From Streptosporangium sp. NBC_01755 (GTDB lineage: Bacteria > Actinomycetota > Actinomycetes > Streptosporangiales > Streptosporangiaceae), in the NCBI RefSeq assembly GCF_035917995.1, contig NZ_CP109131.1, positions 2,790,001 through 2,854,000 of the forward strand: a stretch of 64,000 bases of DNA, written 5' to 3'. Shown here piece by piece: positions 49,801 to 58,455 of the stretch (the first letter of the stretch is position 1; every line of letters starts with the position of its first letter). The notes beneath the pieces were generated by a model. The model had not been told where the DNA came from and made no database searches. It worked only from the letters and a program-made list of their open reading frames with translations. The translations under genes were made by a program, and so were the position numbers.

Positions 49801-50660
49801 CCGAGTTCATCCTCGCGGGCGTGCAGTTGCGCCCGCGCTTCGGTGACGTCGCCGGCAACATCGAGCGATCGTCGGAGTGGATCACCAAAGCAGCCGAGGC
49901 CGGTGCGCGGCTCGTCGTCCTTCCCGAGGCGTCCTCCGCCGGGTACGTCTTCGCGGACCGTGCCGAGGCCCTTCGGTACGCCGAGGACGTACCCGGCGGA
50001 CCGGCCTGCTCAGCCTGGGCCGCACTCGCCCGGAGGCACCATCTCTGGATCGTCGCCGGTGTCACCGAACGGGAAGGCGGCCGGCCGTACAACTCGGCCG
50101 TGCTGATAGGCCCGGACGGGCACGTCGGGACGTTCCGCAAGGCCCATCTCTGGAACGACGAGAAGGTCGTCTACGGCCGCAACGAGGCGGGGTTTCCGGT
50201 TTTCGACACGCCGCTGGGACGGATCGGGGTGGGGATCTGCTACGACGCGTGGTTCCCCGAGACCTTCCGCAGCGCGGCTCTCCAAGGCGCCGACCTGATC
50301 GTTCTTCCCTCGAACTGGGTCCCCGTGCCGGGCCAGCCGGCCGATGTGCCGGCCATGGCCACCCTCATGTGCATGACCGGTGCGCACAGCAACCAGTCCT
50401 ATGTCGCGGGCGTGAGCCGGGTGGGTGTCGAGCGTGGCCAGGAGTTCGTCGGGAGATCGGTGATCGTCGGCCCTGACGGCTGGATCCTCGCGGGTCCCGC
50501 GAGCAACGACGGCGAAGAGATGTTGCTCGCCGAGATCGACCTCATCGGGTCGCGAGAAGCCCGGCACGGCAACCCGTTCAACCAGCCGCTGGCGGACCGC
50601 CGCCCTGATCTCTACGTGACCCGCGACGCGCGGTGTGCCCAGGACGGTCGACGGGACTGA
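49797..50660 (+). CDS. Nitrilase-superfamily amidase 1
   Basis: The 287-residue carbon-nitrogen hydrolase has the catalytic triad Glu44 (VVLPEAS), Lys115 (TFRKAHL) and Cys148 (GICYDAWFPE). Superfamily members include beta-ureidopropionase, N-carbamoyl amino acid amidohydrolase and omega-amidase. The start GTG 49797 overlaps the ALDH stop (GTGA). It is distinct from the second amidase at 55323, so two amide bonds may be cut in the pathway. Confidence 0.88.
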   Translation: MTEFILAGVQLRPRFGDVAGNIERSSEWITKAAEAGARLVVLPEASSAGYVFADRAEALRYAEDVPGGPACSAWAALARRHHLWIVAGVTEREGGRPYNSAVLIGPDGHVGTFRKAHLWNDEKVVYGRNEAGFPVFDTPLGRIGVGICYDAWFPETFRSAALQGADLIVLPSNWVPVPGQPADVPAMATLMCMTGAHSNQSYVAGVSRVGVERGQEFVGRSVIVGPDGWILAGPASNDGEEMLLAEIDLIGSREARHGNPFNQPLADRRPDLYVTRDARCAQDGRRD

Positions 50661-50699
50661 TCCCGCCACCGCGGGATTGCTTTCCATCCTCGAAGTCCC

Positions 50700-50744
50700 T
50701 TGACACAATCCCCGCCCGTCAGCAAAATTTGAACCAATGGTTCA
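50700..50744 (+). promoter_or_regulatory. Strong promoter with IclR-like operator inside the island
   Basis: TTGACA (50700-50705) is followed after 17 bases by CAAAAT (50723-50728). The perfect palindrome TGAACCA-A-TGGTTCA lies at 50730-50744, over the expected transcription start. A further TGAACCATCCG follows at 50750. The shared TGAACCAT core with 43456-43490 indicates one regulator for both promoters. Confidence 0.7.
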
Positions 50745-50770
50745 CCAGATGAACCATCCGAGGAGGCAAA

Positions 50771-51334
50771 GTGAGCATCCAGGTCCGCAAGATCATCAAG
50801 CATCTCGAAGAGACCATGCTTGAGAACGGGCGCCCGGTCGAACGCCCGCATCGGGTCGCATTCGTCGGTGCGGTGATCGCCAACCCATACCCGAGCGAGT
50901 ACGTCGAGGACCTGGTGACGCTCGCTGACGAGCTGGGCGAGGAGATCGGGCAACTTGTCGGCCCGGCCTGCGTGGACCTGCTCGGTGACGAGGTGGAGGC
51001 GTTCGGCAAGGCGGCGCTCGTCGGCATCGACGGTGAGGTCGAGCACGGCTCGGCCCTGATCCACAACCTCCGGTTCGGCAACGTCTTCCGCAAGGCGGCC
51101 GGCGGCACCGAACTTCTGCCCGCCGCCGAGAAGGTCGGTCTCCCAGGCAGCCCCATCGACATCCCGCTCAAGCACAAGCTCGACTCGAAGACCCGATCGC
51201 ACCATCAGACGGTGACCTTCCAGGTGTCCGACGTCCCTCGCCCCCGCGAGATCCTCGTGATCTGCGCGGCCGCCAACGCCGGTCGTCCCCTGGCCCGCCT
51301 GGCCGTGTTCGGCGCCGAGACGAAGACCCAGTGA
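50771..51334 (+). CDS. PF06684 'amino acid synthesis' family protein
   Basis: The 187-residue protein begins MSIQVRKIIKHLEETMLENG and continues AFVGAVIANPYPSEYVEDLV, GPACVDLLGDEVEAFGKAALVG and GSALIHNLRFGNVFR. These features match the AA_synth (DUF1185) family, named without firm biochemical proof. Its enzymatic role is not established to my knowledge. In this island a ring amidase or isomerase role is possible. It is the first gene after the internal promoter. Confidence 0.75.
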   Translation: MSIQVRKIIKHLEETMLENGRPVERPHRVAFVGAVIANPYPSEYVEDLVTLADELGEEIGQLVGPACVDLLGDEVEAFGKAALVGIDGEVEHGSALIHNLRFGNVFRKAAGGTELLPAAEKVGLPGSPIDIPLKHKLDSKTRSHHQTVTFQVSDVPRPREILVICAAANAGRPLARLAVFGAETKTQ

Positions 51335-51362
51335 CACCTACGGGATGAGAGAAGGCGATCCG

Positions 51363-52718
51363 ATGACCGTCATCGACGCGCAGACGTGGACCGGCCGGCG
51401 TGTGAAGGAGGCCGACAAGGAGTACGTCATTCACTCCTGGTCGGTCCAGGGCGCGCTCGACCCCATTCCGGTTGCCGGAGGCTCGGGCTCCTGGTTCTGG
51501 GACTACGAAGGCCGCAAGTACCTCGACTTCCAATCGCAACTGGTCAATCTCAACCTCGGACACCAGCACCCGAGGCTGGTCGAGGCCATTCGCAGCCAGG
51601 CTGAACAGCTGTGCTACATCGGCCCCGGTTTCGCCGAGCGGTCCCGGGCGGAGCTGGCCGAGATGCTGGCCGGGCTGACGCCCGGTGACCTGAAGATGAG
51701 CTTCTTCACCACCGGTGGTGCGGCAGCCAACGAGAACGCCGTGCGCCTCGCCCGGCACGTGACCGGCCGCCAGAAGATCGTGGCTCGCTACCGCTCCTAT
51801 CACGGGGCGACCGCGGGGGCCATCGCGCTGACCGGGGACCCGCGTCGCTGGGCGGCGGAGCCGGGCATGACCGGCGTGGTGCGGATGCTCGATCCGTACA
51901 CGTACCGCTGTCCCGCGGGCCACCCCGACCCGTGCCCTGTCTGCTCGGGGGGACCGCACCTGGAGGAGATCCTCCAGTACGAGAACCCCAACACCGTGGC
52001 CGCCGTGATCGTCGAGCCGGTGACCGGAACGAACGGACTTCTGTACCCGCCTGACGGATACCTCCGCTCCCTTCGGGAGGTCTGCGACCGGTACGGCATC
52101 CTGCTCATCTTCGACGAGGTCATGTCGGGATTCGGCCGGACGGGCGAATGGTTCGCCTGCGACCACTGGGCCGTCGCCCCGGACATCCTCACCACCGCGA
52201 AGGGGCTCAACTCCGGTTACATCCCGCTGGGTGCGATGACCGTGTCAGAGAAGATCTCCGACTGGTTGCGTGACAACATGTTCTGGGGCGGTCTCACCTA
52301 CGCGGGACACCCGCTCGCCTGTGCCTCCGGTGTCGCCTCTCTGCGCATCATGCAGGACGAGGGTGTCGTCGAGAACGCCCGGCTCATGGGCCGGCGGCTT
52401 GGCGAAGGGCTGGCGTCCCTGGCGGACAGGCATCCGAGCATCGGTGACATTCGTGGCCGTGGCCTCTTCTACGGAGTCGAGCTCGTCAAGGACCGGGCGA
52501 CGCGCGAACCGCTCGTGCCGTTCAACGCCAAGGGCCCCGCGGCCGCACCGGTGAGTCGCATGCTCAAGGCGGCGATGGAGCGTGGCCTGTACCTCACGGC
52601 GAACTTCAACGTGCTGCGCCTGACCCCGCCCCTGATCATCCGCGAGTCGGAGATCGACCTGGCTCTCGACGTGCTGGACGAGGTGCTCACGCTGGCCGAC
52701 GAGCACTACACCGGCTGA
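51363..52718 (+). CDS. Class III PLP-dependent omega-aminotransferase
   Basis: The 451-residue aminotransferase has YLDFQSQLVNLNLGHQHPR, FTTGGAAANENAVRLAR, RSYHGATAGA, LIFDEVMSGFGRTG and PLP Lys280 in TTAKGLNSGY. The subgroup includes beta-alanine/taurine:pyruvate transaminases. In the island it would convert beta-alanine or 3-aminoisobutyrate-like products to the semialdehyde for the ALDH. GAAGG lies before ATG 51363. A CPAGHPDPCPVCSGG stretch near residues 182-196 suggests an inserted Cys-rich loop. Confidence 0.88.
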   Translation: MTVIDAQTWTGRRVKEADKEYVIHSWSVQGALDPIPVAGGSGSWFWDYEGRKYLDFQSQLVNLNLGHQHPRLVEAIRSQAEQLCYIGPGFAERSRAELAEMLAGLTPGDLKMSFFTTGGAAANENAVRLARHVTGRQKIVARYRSYHGATAGAIALTGDPRRWAAEPGMTGVVRMLDPYTYRCPAGHPDPCPVCSGGPHLEEILQYENPNTVAAVIVEPVTGTNGLLYPPDGYLRSLREVCDRYGILLIFDEVMSGFGRTGEWFACDHWAVAPDILTTAKGLNSGYIPLGAMTVSEKISDWLRDNMFWGGLTYAGHPLACASGVASLRIMQDEGVVENARLMGRRLGEGLASLADRHPSIGDIRGRGLFYGVELVKDRATREPLVPFNAKGPAAAPVSRMLKAAMERGLYLTANFNVLRLTPPLIIRESEIDLALDVLDEVLTLADEHYTG

Positions 52719-52767
52719 TCAGACTGACCACCTAGCTGGTGTGACCGGCCGTTCAAGAAGGAGAACG

Positions 52768-54183
52768 ATGGGATCGACGCTCATCAAAGGCGGTACCGTC
52801 GTCAACGCCGACGCCGCCGTCCGGGCCGATGTTCTGGTGCGCGACGGTCTCGTTGTCGCGCTCGGGTTCGGCGACGGCTGGTCGGCCGACGAGGTCATCG
52901 ACGCGACCGGGAAACTCATCCTCCCCGGCGGGATCGATGTGCACACGCATCTGGAATACCCGATCGACGGCTTCACGACCCGAACGGCGGACGACTTCCA
53001 CAGCGGCACGATCGCGGCCGCACACGGCGGGACGACGACGGTCATCGATTTCGTGAAGAAGGAGCCCGACAAGTCCCTCCTCGACTCATATATGCGTCGC
53101 CGGGACGTGGCCGCTGAGAAGGCCGTCGTCGACTTCGGGTTGCACGCCATAGTGCCGCCACGTGACCAGCAGGAGAACGTGCTGGACGACTTGCGCCGCC
53201 TGGCAGGAGAGGGCGCGTCGAGCTGGAAGTTCTTCATGGCCTACCCCGGCACGCAGATGGTCGACGACGGCCAACTGCTCGAAGGCTTCGAACTCGCGGT
53301 CGAGTACGGCGTGCTGCCGATGGTGCATGCCGAGAACGGCCACATGGTGGCCCGAGAGACCCGCCTGCTGATCGAGAGCGGACGTACCGCGGAGAATTAC
53401 CACGCCACGGCGCACGGCCACGACTCCGAAGCCGAAGCGGTGCATCGGGCGATCGTCCTGGCGGACTCCGTCGGCAGTCCCCTCTACGTGGTGCATGTCT
53501 CCAGCGCGACGGCCGCGGCGGAGATCGGCCAGGCGAGGGGGCGGGGCTCACTGGTGTGGGGGGAGACGTGCCCGCAGTATCTCGCGGTCGCGTACGAGGA
53601 CTACGCCGAGCTTGGCGAGAAAGCCGCCGCTTACCTCTGCTCGCCGCCGATCCGGGAGCGCGGCAACCAGGAGGGCCTGTGGCAGGCGCTCACCGTGGGG
53701 GCGCTGTCGACGGTGGCCACCGACCACGCGGGTTTCTGCCTGGAGCAACCCGACGATCTCCCCCCGCAGAAACTGCGAAGCCCCGGGTACTTCCCGAAGG
53801 TTCCCAACGGGGTTCCGGGAGTCGAGGACCGGCTCATGGTTCTCTGGGAGACAGGAGTCAAGACGGGCCGGATTGACATGTGCAGGTTCGTCGACCTTGT
53901 GGCGACGCGTCCGGCCAAGTTGTTCGGACTCTTCCCACACAAGGGTCTGGTAGCCGTGGGTGCGGACGCCGACCTCCTCGTGTGGGATCCCGCGGCGGAC
54001 CACGTCATCACCACGGCGGGTTCGCACATGCGCACGGACTACAACCTCTATGACGGCATGCGGGTGACCGGACGACCGGTCCACGTGTTCTCCCGCGGCC
54101 ATCACCTCGTCAACGACGGAGCCTTCGACGGGAAGCCCGGTCGCGGATCCTTCCTTACCCGGGGCAAGCCCCACCTCTTCTGA
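52768..54183 (+). CDS. Dihydropyrimidinase/hydantoinase
   Basis: The 471-residue cyclic amidohydrolase carries the full binuclear metal site: His59/His61 in DVHTHLE, carboxylated Lys154 in ASSWKFFMAY, His187 in MVHAENG, His243 in VVHVSS and Asp319 in ATDHAGF. The family opens dihydrouracil, dihydrothymine, hydantoins or cyclic imides to N-carbamoyl or half-amide products. Start 52768 has AAGGAGAACG upstream. With the amidases and aminotransferase it outlines a reductive-pyrimidine-like route. Confidence 0.92.
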   Translation: MGSTLIKGGTVVNADAAVRADVLVRDGLVVALGFGDGWSADEVIDATGKLILPGGIDVHTHLEYPIDGFTTRTADDFHSGTIAAAHGGTTTVIDFVKKEPDKSLLDSYMRRRDVAAEKAVVDFGLHAIVPPRDQQENVLDDLRRLAGEGASSWKFFMAYPGTQMVDDGQLLEGFELAVEYGVLPMVHAENGHMVARETRLLIESGRTAENYHATAHGHDSEAEAVHRAIVLADSVGSPLYVVHVSSATAAAEIGQARGRGSLVWGETCPQYLAVAYEDYAELGEKAAAYLCSPPIRERGNQEGLWQALTVGALSTVATDHAGFCLEQPDDLPPQKLRSPGYFPKVPNGVPGVEDRLMVLWETGVKTGRIDMCRFVDLVATRPAKLFGLFPHKGLVAVGADADLLVWDPAADHVITTAGSHMRTDYNLYDGMRVTGRPVHVFSRGHHLVNDGAFDGKPGRGSFLTRGKPHLF

Positions 54184-54210
54184 CCCCCGACTGATCGGAG
54201 TTCTCCGGCT

Positions 54211-55218
54211 ATGAAACTTCCCCTCGGCATCCACGTTGGCGAGAGGCTGAGCCTTGAGCAGACCTACTGGCAGGCAGAGTTCGCGGATCGGAACGGATTC
54301 GAGTCGGTCTGGGTGGCCGAGGGTCGCTTGGCCAGGGACGGAATCGTGCCCGCGGCCATCATCGCGAGCAAGACCTCCAACCTGAAGATCGGCACGGGCG
54401 TCGTCAACAACAAGAGCCGCAACGCGGCACTGATGGCGGTGACCTTCAAGACCCTGGACGAGGTGGCTCCGGGTCGCGCGATCCTCGGCATCGGCGCCTG
54501 GTGGGAGCCGCTCGCCACGAAGGTCGGTCAGCCGCTCGTGAAGCCGATCGCCTCGATGCGCGAGTACATCACCGTCTGCCAAGCGTTCTTCCGCAATGAA
54601 CTCGTCTCCTTCGAAGGGGAGTTCGTGCAGATGCGCGACGTGCGATTCGACAGCATGTACCGCGAGAACAAGCCGGTCGACATCCCGATCTACATAGGGG
54701 CGGTCGGGCCGAAGATGCTTGAGCTCGCCGGAGAGATCAGCGATGGCGTCCACATGGACTTCCTCCTGCCGCCGTCCTATCTGACCGGCGCCAAAGAGGC
54801 GATCGGCCGGGGCGTTGCCAAGCGCACCGACGGTCGCACTGGGATCGACCTGACCCAGATCGTGGCATGCAGCGTCAACGACGACGACCCGCAGGAGGCC
54901 ATCGACGCGTGCAAGGCGTTCCTGACCCTCTACCTCATGCAGCAGCCGCACATCGCCGAGCACTGTGGCGTGGATCGCGAACTGGTCGACCGGCTGCAGG
55001 AGGTGGCGGGATGGCCCGCGACTCCCGAGGACATCAAGCGTGCGATGCCTCTCGTTCCGAACTCGCTGGTGCAGAACGTCACCGCGTGTGGGTCCACATC
55101 ACAGGCCTTCGACAAGCTCATGGCCTACCACGAGGCCGGTGTCAGATGCCCGATCATCTCCACGCTCGGTGACAAGGAGCAGACGCTCACCCGCCTTGCC
55201 CTGGCCGGGAAGGACTGA
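54211..55218 (+). CDS. Luciferase-like (LLM) flavin or F420-dependent oxidoreductase
   Basis: The 335-residue TIM-barrel enzyme resembles the F420-dependent methylene-H4MPT-reductase-like branch of the LLM family: ADRNGFESVWVAEGRLARDG, LKIGTGVVNNKSRNAALMA, TLDEVAPGRAILGIGAWW and IPIYIGAVGPKMLELAGEI. No dihydropyrimidine dehydrogenase is seen in the island, so this enzyme may reduce the substrate ring with F420H2, or oxygenate it with FMN as RutA does. It lies between the dihydropyrimidinase and amidase 2. Confidence 0.85.
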   Translation: MKLPLGIHVGERLSLEQTYWQAEFADRNGFESVWVAEGRLARDGIVPAAIIASKTSNLKIGTGVVNNKSRNAALMAVTFKTLDEVAPGRAILGIGAWWEPLATKVGQPLVKPIASMREYITVCQAFFRNELVSFEGEFVQMRDVRFDSMYRENKPVDIPIYIGAVGPKMLELAGEISDGVHMDFLLPPSYLTGAKEAIGRGVAKRTDGRTGIDLTQIVACSVNDDDPQEAIDACKAFLTLYLMQQPHIAEHCGVDRELVDRLQEVAGWPATPEDIKRAMPLVPNSLVQNVTACGSTSQAFDKLMAYHEAGVRCPIISTLGDKEQTLTRLALAGKD

Positions 55219-55322
55219 ACGATGGATCACCACTTTCCCCGAACGACCATCGCCATCGTGCGTCCGCGGTCTGGCGTCGCGCTGACCGGAATGCCGCAGC
55301 CTACTCCCGAAAAGGTGATCGC

Positions 55323-56141
55323 ATGAAGCTCGCCGCAGTTCAGCTCCGTGCCACGGACGACCGGACCGAAACCATCGGCAGGGCCGGCGATCTCGTGGAT
55401 GCCGCCGCCGGCCAGGGCGCCGGCATCGTTCTTCTTCCTGAGCTGTTCGCTGTCCCGTTCGTGCAGCCCGACCCGGATCCGGATTACTTCGAGCTGGCGG
55501 AGCGTCTCGACGGCCCGTCGAACACGATGGCGGCTGACCGATCCCGTCGGCACGGGATCACGGTGGTCTCTTCGGTATTCGAAGCCGGTGACGTGCCCGG
55601 CGTGTATTTCAACACCGCCTGCACGTACGTCGCGGGCGAGCTGAAGTCGGTCTATCGAAAGTCCCACCTGCCGTTCTCCAATGGATTCCCGGAGAAGTTC
55701 TATTTCCGGCCGGGGGGCACCGAGCCTGAAGTCGTGCACACGGGTGAGACCGGGGTTGGCACGATCATCTGTTACGAGAGGCACTTCCCGGAGTTGAGCA
55801 GGATCGTCGCTCTTCGGGGCGGTTCGGTGCTATGCGTGCCGGTCGCGTCCGCGAGCGCGCCCATGCGTGAGGTCTTCCAGCTCGAACTGAAGGCACACGC
55901 CGTGTTCAACGGGCTCTTCGTGATCTGTGCTAACCGGGTGGGCAGGGAAGGCGTCAAGGACTACTTCGGGATGAGCGCCGTCTACGGCCCCAACGGCGAC
56001 GTCCTCGCTCAGGCGAATGACAACACCGACGACGTCGCGGTTGCCGAAGTCGACCTCAACCTGATCGCGACCTCGCGCCGGCGCCGCCCGTTCCTCCGTG
56101 ACCGGCGCCCGGAACTGTACGACCGGTTGACGGCGATGTGA
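55323..56141 (+). CDS. Nitrilase-superfamily amidase 2 (beta-ureidopropionase-like)
   Basis: The 272-residue hydrolase has Glu40 (LLPELFA), Lys113 (YRKSHLPF) and Cys150 (IICYERHFPE). The ICYERHFPE sequence is close to N-carbamoyl-D-amino-acid hydrolase and beta-ureidopropionase branches, which release CO2 and ammonia from carbamoyl products of dihydropyrimidinase. It is the last gene of the island, followed by repeat B. Confidence 0.9.
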   Translation: MKLAAVQLRATDDRTETIGRAGDLVDAAAGQGAGIVLLPELFAVPFVQPDPDPDYFELAERLDGPSNTMAADRSRRHGITVVSSVFEAGDVPGVYFNTACTYVAGELKSVYRKSHLPFSNGFPEKFYFRPGGTEPEVVHTGETGVGTIICYERHFPELSRIVALRGGSVLCVPVASASAPMREVFQLELKAHAVFNGLFVICANRVGREGVKDYFGMSAVYGPNGDVLAQANDNTDDVAVAEVDLNLIATSRRRRPFLRDRRPELYDRLTAM

Positions 56142-56190
56142 CAGCGACGACGGGCTCGATCCGACTCAGGCAAGTACAGACCCGAGCGCA

Positions 56191-56399
56191 GTGGTGCCCA
56201 TCGCTCCCACGTGGCGGCGCCCGTGAGCCAGGTTCCGGCATTGGGATGAGGCCCCCGGCGGGGTGCTCCAACGGGGGAAGCGGAGCTGGAACGGCACATG
56301 ACGCAGGTTCTTCATGGGGGACGACCCGCGTGCCGCTACCCGCCGGGGGTGGTTCGGAGCTCCCAACGGGTGCCGGGAGCGGCGCGTCACCTCGGCTGA
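56191..56399 (+). repeat. Long direct repeat B, right border of the catabolic island
   Basis: The 209 bp match repeat A (43095-43305) in the same direction with scattered substitutions and one small indel. Its right end overlaps the last codons of the ATPase gene on the minus strand (CCTCGGCTGA). The matching right end of repeat A also carries that stop-codon context, so the repeat probably began as the downstream region of such an ATPase gene. Confidence 0.9.
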
Positions 56400-56968
56400 A
56401 CGAAGGCCGGCGTTCCGGGGAGGAGATCATCCGGAGGCGGCGGGGCTGACGTCTCGGTGAGACCCTCGTCAGCGGACGGCTCTGCGGGAAGCTCGCACCA
56501 GACGGTCCGGCCGGGGTTTCGGCCGTGGGAGCGGTAACCCCAGTTTCCGCCGGAGAGCATGCCGACGATGGCCAGTCCTCGGCCGTTCTCTATCAGGAGG
56601 CATGCCGGGTCCGCCCGAGCGTGCGGTTCCTCGGTGCTCAGGCCCGTGTCCGCGACCTCGACGCGCAGCAGCCCGCCGTACGCCAGCAGCCGCAGGACCA
56701 GCGGATCGTTGTCGGCGGCCCCGCTGTTGGCGGCTCTGACATTGGAAGCTCTGACATTGGAAGCCCCGGCACCGGAGATCTCGGCCTGCCCGGCGATCCC
56801 GTGCCGGGCATGCTGGACCGCGTTGGTCACCAACTCGGACACGGCCAGTCGCGCGTTCTCATAGGCCGGATGACTCTCCCCCAGCCATTTACGGACCTCC
56901 TCCCGCGCCCGCGAAGCGGCTTCGACATTACTGGACAGAAGTATTTCGCTAAACGTCTCCGGTTCCAT
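56387..56968 (-). CDS. Anti-sigma-factor-type ATP-binding protein (HATPase, RsbW-like)
   Basis: The 193-residue protein has a HATPase_c fold: NARLAVSELVTNAVQHA (N-box), LLRVEVADTG (G1) and GRGLAIVGMLSGGNWGYRS (G2/G3). Between the N-box and G1 is a 5-residue repeat (ASNVRASNVR) from 15-bp tandem DNA. Actinomycetes have many such proteins beside XRE/DUF397 pairs (WhiJ-like loci), where they may act as anti-sigma or signalling ATPases. The XRE gene is divergent, starting 254 bases away. The end overlaps repeat B. Confidence 0.82.
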   Translation of the reverse strand: MEPETFSEILLSSNVEAASRAREEVRKWLGESHPAYENARLAVSELVTNAVQHARHGIAGQAEISGAGASNVRASNVRAANSGAADNDPLVLRLLAYGGLLRVEVADTGLSTEEPHARADPACLLIENGRGLAIVGMLSGGNWGYRSHGRNPGRTVWCELPAEPSADEGLTETSAPPPPDDLLPGTPAFVQPR

Positions 56969-57222
56969 GGAATTGCCCCTTCCGACCGAATTAAGCCGAC
57001 CTGCTTTCACCGGAGCCATTGACTGACATCCCGTGACAGCTATAGCTCGACAGGCACACGGTCCCAAACACCGAGGCACAGCGGAAGCCGAACCGCGATT
57101 ACCAGGGGTTCACAGTTCGCGAAGTAAGTTCACAACACTGTGAACCCATGAAAATTTCGTATCCATTCCCTCGGCAATGAAAATGAAGGAGAATCCCAAA
57201 GAGACAGCGAGAGGAGACCAAA

Positions 57223-58143
57223 ATGCGCATCATCCCGGAGCCGGATCCAGAGCCGGAGGCAGATCCAGGGCCGGAGACAGGGCCGGAGACAGAGCCGGAG
57301 ACAGAGTCAGAGCCGGAGTTCGATACGGATTCACATGAATCCACGCGCGTTCAATTCGGCAGAGAGCTACGGAAATACCGGATTTTGTCCGGATTTACCC
57401 AGAGACGGCTCTGCATCGCGGTCCCCCTCGCCGTGAGCCATCTGAGCATGCTGGAGAACGGTCACCGGGCGCCCACCAGGAAACTGGCCCACCAGTTGGA
57501 CGAGGCACTCGACCTGGGCACAACGCTCGTCGACCTGCTGGACCGCCTGGACCGCATGGCCACACAGGTCCCCCGCTGGTTCCGCTCCTGGCTGGAGTTC
57601 GAGCCCGGAGCAGAGGCGCTTCACATGTGGGAACTATCGATGATTCCCGGGCTCATGCAGGTGGAGGGATACGCGCGAGCCCTGATCGGCAACGAACCAG
57701 ACATCACGCCAGAACAGACGGACAAACGTGTAGCGGCTCGTCTGGAGCGACAGGAAATCCTTAGGCGGCCCAAGCCTCCTAAGATCTGGGCGGTCTTGGA
57801 CGAAAGTATCCTGCACAGACCCGTAGGCAGTCCGGAAGTGATGAAGTGCCAGCTTCAGCATCTCCTGGAACTCGGGGAAAGTTCTCATACCTCACTTCAC
57901 CTGCTTCCTTACACGGCTTACAGCACCGTGGGCCTACTTGGAAGCTTCGTCATCGCGGACATGCCCGAAGGGCAGCCTTCCGTTGCCTACATCGATTCCC
58001 AGAGCATGGGAGATCGAGTAACCGAGCGGGCCGCAGAGGTGAAAGAGCTAGCATTCAGGCACAACGAGATCCGAGCCGACGCCCTGTCCCGGCGCGAATC
58101 ACTCAAAATGATCAAGGAGGCGATCCCGAGATGGACGACCTGA
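57223..58143 (+). CDS. XRE-family regulator with DUF5753 domain (WhiJ-like)
   Basis: The 306-residue protein has an unusual acidic Pro-Glu repeat at residues 5-33 (PEPDPEPEADPGPETGPETE). An XRE HTH (LRKYRILSGFTQRRLCIAVP; SHLSMLENGHRAP) and a C-terminal DUF5753 domain (MWELSMIPGLMQVEGYARAL, LDESILHRPVGSPEVMKCQL) follow. It overlaps the DUF397 gene. Such pairs regulate development or antibiotic production in Streptomyces. The PE stretch is coded by a hexamer-like DNA repeat. Confidence 0.9.
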   Translation: MRIIPEPDPEPEADPGPETGPETEPETESEPEFDTDSHESTRVQFGRELRKYRILSGFTQRRLCIAVPLAVSHLSMLENGHRAPTRKLAHQLDEALDLGTTLVDLLDRLDRMATQVPRWFRSWLEFEPGAEALHMWELSMIPGLMQVEGYARALIGNEPDITPEQTDKRVAARLERQEILRRPKPPKIWAVLDESILHRPVGSPEVMKCQLQHLLELGESSHTSLHLLPYTAYSTVGLLGSFVIADMPEGQPSVAYIDSQSMGDRVTERAAEVKELAFRHNEIRADALSRRESLKMIKEAIPRWTT

Positions 58144-58343
58144 TCCAGGAACTCCACAGCGCCCACTGGCGTAAATCCACTCTCTCAGGTGGAGACGGAA
58201 GCAACTGCGTCGAAATCGCCAACCTCTCCACCAACCACCGAGCCATCCGCGACAGCAAAAACCCCACCGCCCCCGCCCTCATCCTCACCCCCTACCAGTG
58301 GACCACCTTCATCACTACCATCAAGAACGGCGACTGCGACTGA
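58131..58343 (+). CDS. DUF397 protein, partner of the XRE regulator
   Basis: The 70-residue protein has the DUF397 pattern: WRKSTLSGGDGSNCVEIAN, AIRDSKNP and LTPYQWTTFI. DUF397 partners are toxin-like or antagonise their XRE proteins in Streptomyces studies. The ATG at 58131 lies inside the XRE gene end and behind AAGGAGG. Confidence 0.9.
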   Translation: MDDLIQELHSAHWRKSTLSGGDGSNCVEIANLSTNHRAIRDSKNPTAPALILTPYQWTTFITTIKNGDCD

Positions 58344-58363
58344 TTTCACATGCACCTTCACCA

Positions 58364-58397
58364 AGAAACCCCCCGGTCACATCCTCGGGGGGTTTCT
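58364..58397 (+). terminator. Terminator after the DUF397 gene
   Basis: AGAAACCCCCCG (58364-58375) pairs perfectly with CGGGGGGTTTCT (58386-58397) across a 10-base loop, ending in TCTCTG. It is the most classical intrinsic terminator in the window. Confidence 0.9.
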
Positions 58398-58455
58398 CTG
58401 TGTAGCGGAAGAACTCAGTCACTATGACCGATTGGATCGTCGGCGCCCGTCACAG

